21,629 bases of DNA from Brachionus koreanus (Eukaryota > Rotifera > Eurotatoria > Ploima > Brachionidae): contig PJRA01000244.1 of assembly GCA_016987375.1 (NCBI GenBank), forward strand, positions 164,239 through 185,867, in the 5' to 3' direction. Below, one piece after another: positions 19,431 to 21,629 of this stretch. The first letter of the stretch is position 1. Every line of letters starts with the position of its first letter. A model generated the notes under the pieces. The model saw only the letters and a list, made by a program, of their open reading frames with translations. It did no database searches and had not been told where the DNA came from. Both the position numbers and the translations under genes were made by a program.

Positions 19431-20978
19431 ATGAATTTTGAACAGCTAACAAAATCAATTAAATGTGAATATGCTTCTAGTTTCAATCCATTGCATATTC
19501 AAAGAATAAATTTGTTCAACAAGCTAGTCGATAAATTTGTCAATTTTTTAAACAATGATCAAGTATTTGTAATGATAATTAGGGGACCATGTAAAAGTGG
19601 CAAATCGTTTATGCTCGATTCAATATTTAATCAAATATCTTTTTTAATCGAGAACAAAGACTATGTCTGCATTGAAAATCATTCAATGCAATCAATCAAA
19701 GACAAACTCAATGTTAATTCAAAAGTTGACTTTTTTCTAATTCAAACAATAAAAAACAAATCAACTAAACTTGATCAATTGTTCAAATATGCACAACAAA
19801 AGAGAAGAAAATGTATTTTTATCATCAACAATAAACAATACACAATTAATAGAACTAAAATGAAAAAGTCAAATTTAATCATTCAAGTAAAGGTTAGCTA
19901 TCTAACCAAGGATGAAATAAGACAAAATTTAACACATCTAAATTCAATTAAAATAAATGAATCAACTTTTTTGGACATTGATACTCTAATTCAGCATTTT
20001 TACAATTTAATCAAAATACCAAAGAATTTAATAAGAATTAAAGAAAATTCAATTTCAAATGGTATTAGCAATAATAAGATTGAAAAAAATGAAAGTATTT
20101 ATTATGAACGATTGATGCCAGTCTATTCACTTAATTATTTTATTTTTACATTCAAGTCATTTTCAATTTTACTCGATAGTAACATAGATATCGAGTGTAT
20201 CATGAGCAAATTATCAATGTATCAATTTAAACTTAGTGGTTTAAATCAGTTCTTGATTGATATATTTCATGAGAGGAAAATCTGTGAAATTAAAGCAGGT
20301 TATTTTGTGATCAAAGTAAACAAATATGATTTAGAATTGACTTCTTTGGTTTTATGTCGCATTTATTCTCTAAACTTGAAATGCATATTTCTAGTAAATG
20401 AAACAAACATTTTTCAAAAATACAAACATTTGTTTGAGTTCAAGTTTAAGCTTAATACTTTGAATACAAATGATATACTGATGGAATCAAATGATCAAAT
20501 TGATCTCCCGGCTATTGACTATGTCAAGTCACAAAAAATGCTCATTGATCAAATAATGGACCAGCTTTCAGATCATGCAATCGTACAGGGGCATATTGGA
20601 GAAATTTATAGACCAAATGTTTTGACTATTGATCTTGAAAAAGACAAAGATATTTTTCTTAGAAGAGGATCTATTGCTCAACTGTTCGGCAAATATCTCA
20701 TTAGAAAAAAAAGCCTCATTGTGATTATTCGCAATTTCAAGAGTTTAAATCAAATATTCCTAATTAATCAATGCATTAATTTAAAAATTAAATTAATTTT
20801 GCAGATTGAACCAAGTCTTAGGTAAGTCAAATTTATATTAAAATTACTGCTTTTATTATTGTAAATACTAGAAATTAACTAGATACCATTTATTGTTCAT
20901 TTGTTCGTTTGACTCACATTTCATTTGCTTACATGTCTGATGTTTTGTTTTTATTTTAGTGAACTAGCGCACTTTTAA
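19431..20978 (+). CDS. P-loop (AAA+/ORC-like?) protein of unknown family, two exons
   Basis: The CDS joins 19431-20821 and 20960-20978, giving 469 residues. The ATG at 19431 is chosen because an in-frame TAA lies at 19404-19406 and no ATG intervenes. A Walker A motif, GPCKSGKS, is at residues 52-59 after strand VFVMIIR, so nucleotide binding is likely. KCIFIINN (127-134) sits where Walker B belongs but lacks D/E, so hydrolysis may be lost. Residues 156-205 (YLTKDEIRQNL ... IPKNLIRI) resemble an AAA+ lid and weakly the ORC/Cdc6 layout. The C-terminal half has alternating hydrophobic strands (e.g. SLIVIIRNF, 428-436) and no known motif. There is no signal peptide or membrane segment. The gene is intact among dead transposons, with higher GC than its flanks. 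It could be a fast-evolving host protein such as an ORC subunit, or a domesticated mobile-element ATPase. Confidence 0.8.
20822..20959 (+). other. 138-bp spliceosomal intron in the P-loop gene
   Basis: The donor is CTTAG|GTAAGT, a perfect consensus, and the acceptor is TTTTTATTTTAG|T. Splicing joins AG to T, completing a serine codon (phase 2), and adds SELAHF before a TAA at 20976-20978. Without splicing the frame ends at once with an arginine and the TAA at 20823-20825, so retention shortens the protein by only five residues. Confidence 0.75.
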
Positions 20979-21106
20979 GTACTCTTTATTGAAATGCTAA
21001 AACTCAGGTCTTAAAAGATAACTATTTGAATTTAAAAAATCAATGATAGCTTCTAAGCATAATTTGGATATTTTCAAATCATTGTTTTTAAACATTTGAG
21101 ACATAT

Positions 21107-21116
21107 AATAAATAAA
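21107..21116 (+). promoter_or_regulatory. overlapping AATAAA polyadenylation signals
   Basis: Two overlapping AATAAA hexamers (21107-21112 and 21111-21116) lie about 130 bp after the stop codon of the P-loop gene, a plausible 3' UTR end. The motif is common by chance in DNA this rich in A and T. Confidence 0.4.
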
Positions 21117-21453
21117 TTTTTAACCATGACATTCCAATATTTTTAACTGATTTATCAAAGCTGAAAAAAAATATATAAAATTAGATGTAAATTTTCTTTC
21201 CCATTCTGTAGTAGATAAATATCAATTTAAAAAAAATAAAAAGCAATGGCAATATTTAAAAAATTTTTAATTGTATTTTTGCTTACCAAATAATTTTAAG
21301 GATGTTTTTTAATTTTCTGAAAAATTGCACAAAAAATCTAAAAATATGAAAATGTAAAAATGTAAAATTATTTTCATTTTGCCAAAGCAATATTAATTAG
21401 CTTTTTCACATATATAAAACTTCATGGTTCTAGTAATTTATGAGAGCTTTTGT
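21117..21453. other. AT-rich intergenic DNA, no gene seen
   Basis: There is no open stretch or repeat structure between the presumed 3' end of the P-loop gene and the minus-strand RT fragment. Confidence 0.5.
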
Positions 21454-21627
21454 TCACACATTAGGTGAACAATTCCTGCTGTCAGGTTTGCTAATCAGAG
21501 TGATAGAGCCATTGACAATGTTCGCCATGATGTGGTGGAACTCCTCAGGCAGATTTTTGAGAATTTTATTGGTAATGTTGTCGGCCCCTGGTGCACCTCG
21601 CCCTCTGATTTCCTTTAGGATGGTCGA
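21454..21627 (-). pseudogene. fragment of a non-LTR reverse transcriptase (fingers region), internally deleted
   Basis: The minus strand is open from the window edge to a TGA (21454-21456), 57 residues. TILKEIRGRGAPGADNI followed by TNKILKNLP matches the N-terminal RT block xxLKxxKAPGxDxIxNxxLKxLP of animal LINEs. IVNGSITL follows (compare FNxxL), but the sequence then jumps to ISKPDSRN, resembling the later IPKPxKD motif; the intervening 10-15 residues (usually GxFPxxWKxAxV) are missing. This deletion and the stop soon after indicate a dead copy. Bases here are much richer in GC than the surroundings, so the insertion is younger than most other RT remnants in the window. The 5' part lies beyond the right edge. 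Confidence 0.8.
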
Positions 21628-21629
21628 GA

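Noticed and set aside
1..21629. CRISPR array, bacterial operon or phage-like region
   Set aside because: No regularly spaced repeats, no ribosome-binding sites or tightly packed ORFs; tRNA structure and the intron show nuclear eukaryotic DNA.

Overview
This window is very AT-rich, repeat-laden nuclear DNA, most probably from an invertebrate animal. It has eukaryotic tRNA genes without an encoded CCA and with Pol III T-run terminators, a GTAAGT...TTTTAG spliceosomal intron, tRNA-derived SINE-like sequence, short inverted-repeat DNA transposons, and at least six decayed fragments of CR1/Jockey/RTE-type non-LTR reverse transcriptases. Low GC plus this repeat mix would suit a monogonont rotifer (Brachionus-like), but that is a guess; nothing here identifies the species.

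Layout. 1-174: 3' end of a non-LTR retrotransposon RT ORF (+). 175-2400: AT-rich DNA without genes. 2400-2815: decayed RT thumb region (+). 2816-8233: mostly non-coding, with one coding-like minus-strand stretch (5012-5236) and two neat palindromes (7337-7365, 7440-7453). 8234-8565: SINE-like repeat with Pol III A and B boxes. 8860-9096: coding-like open stretch (+). 9640-9940 and 10723-10951: two minus-strand RT fragments (palm core; C-terminal end). 11963-12726: small tRNA cluster, Ser(CGA) (-), Phe(GAA) (-), Ser(CGA) (+). 13533-13938: mariner-type MITE; a 60-bp half copy lies at 16153-16212. 15605-15961: foldback/hAT-like MITE with long terminal inverted repeats. 17188-17806: CR1-like RT remnant (-). 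18903-18983: third identical tRNA-Ser(CGA). 19431-20978: the only convincing intact protein gene, encoding a 469-residue P-loop protein of unrecognised family in two exons. 21454-21627: N-terminal RT fragment (-) running toward the right edge.

The genes do not form an operon or pathway. The picture is one small host (or domesticated) gene and four tRNA genes in a landscape of dead transposons. Three byte-identical 81-nt tRNA-Ser genes in two orientations show recent duplication or gene conversion. The most interesting item is the P-loop gene: it is intact, has a clear Walker A motif, a Walker B-like strand lacking the acidic residues, a weakly AAA+/ORC-like layout, and a C-terminal half I cannot assign.
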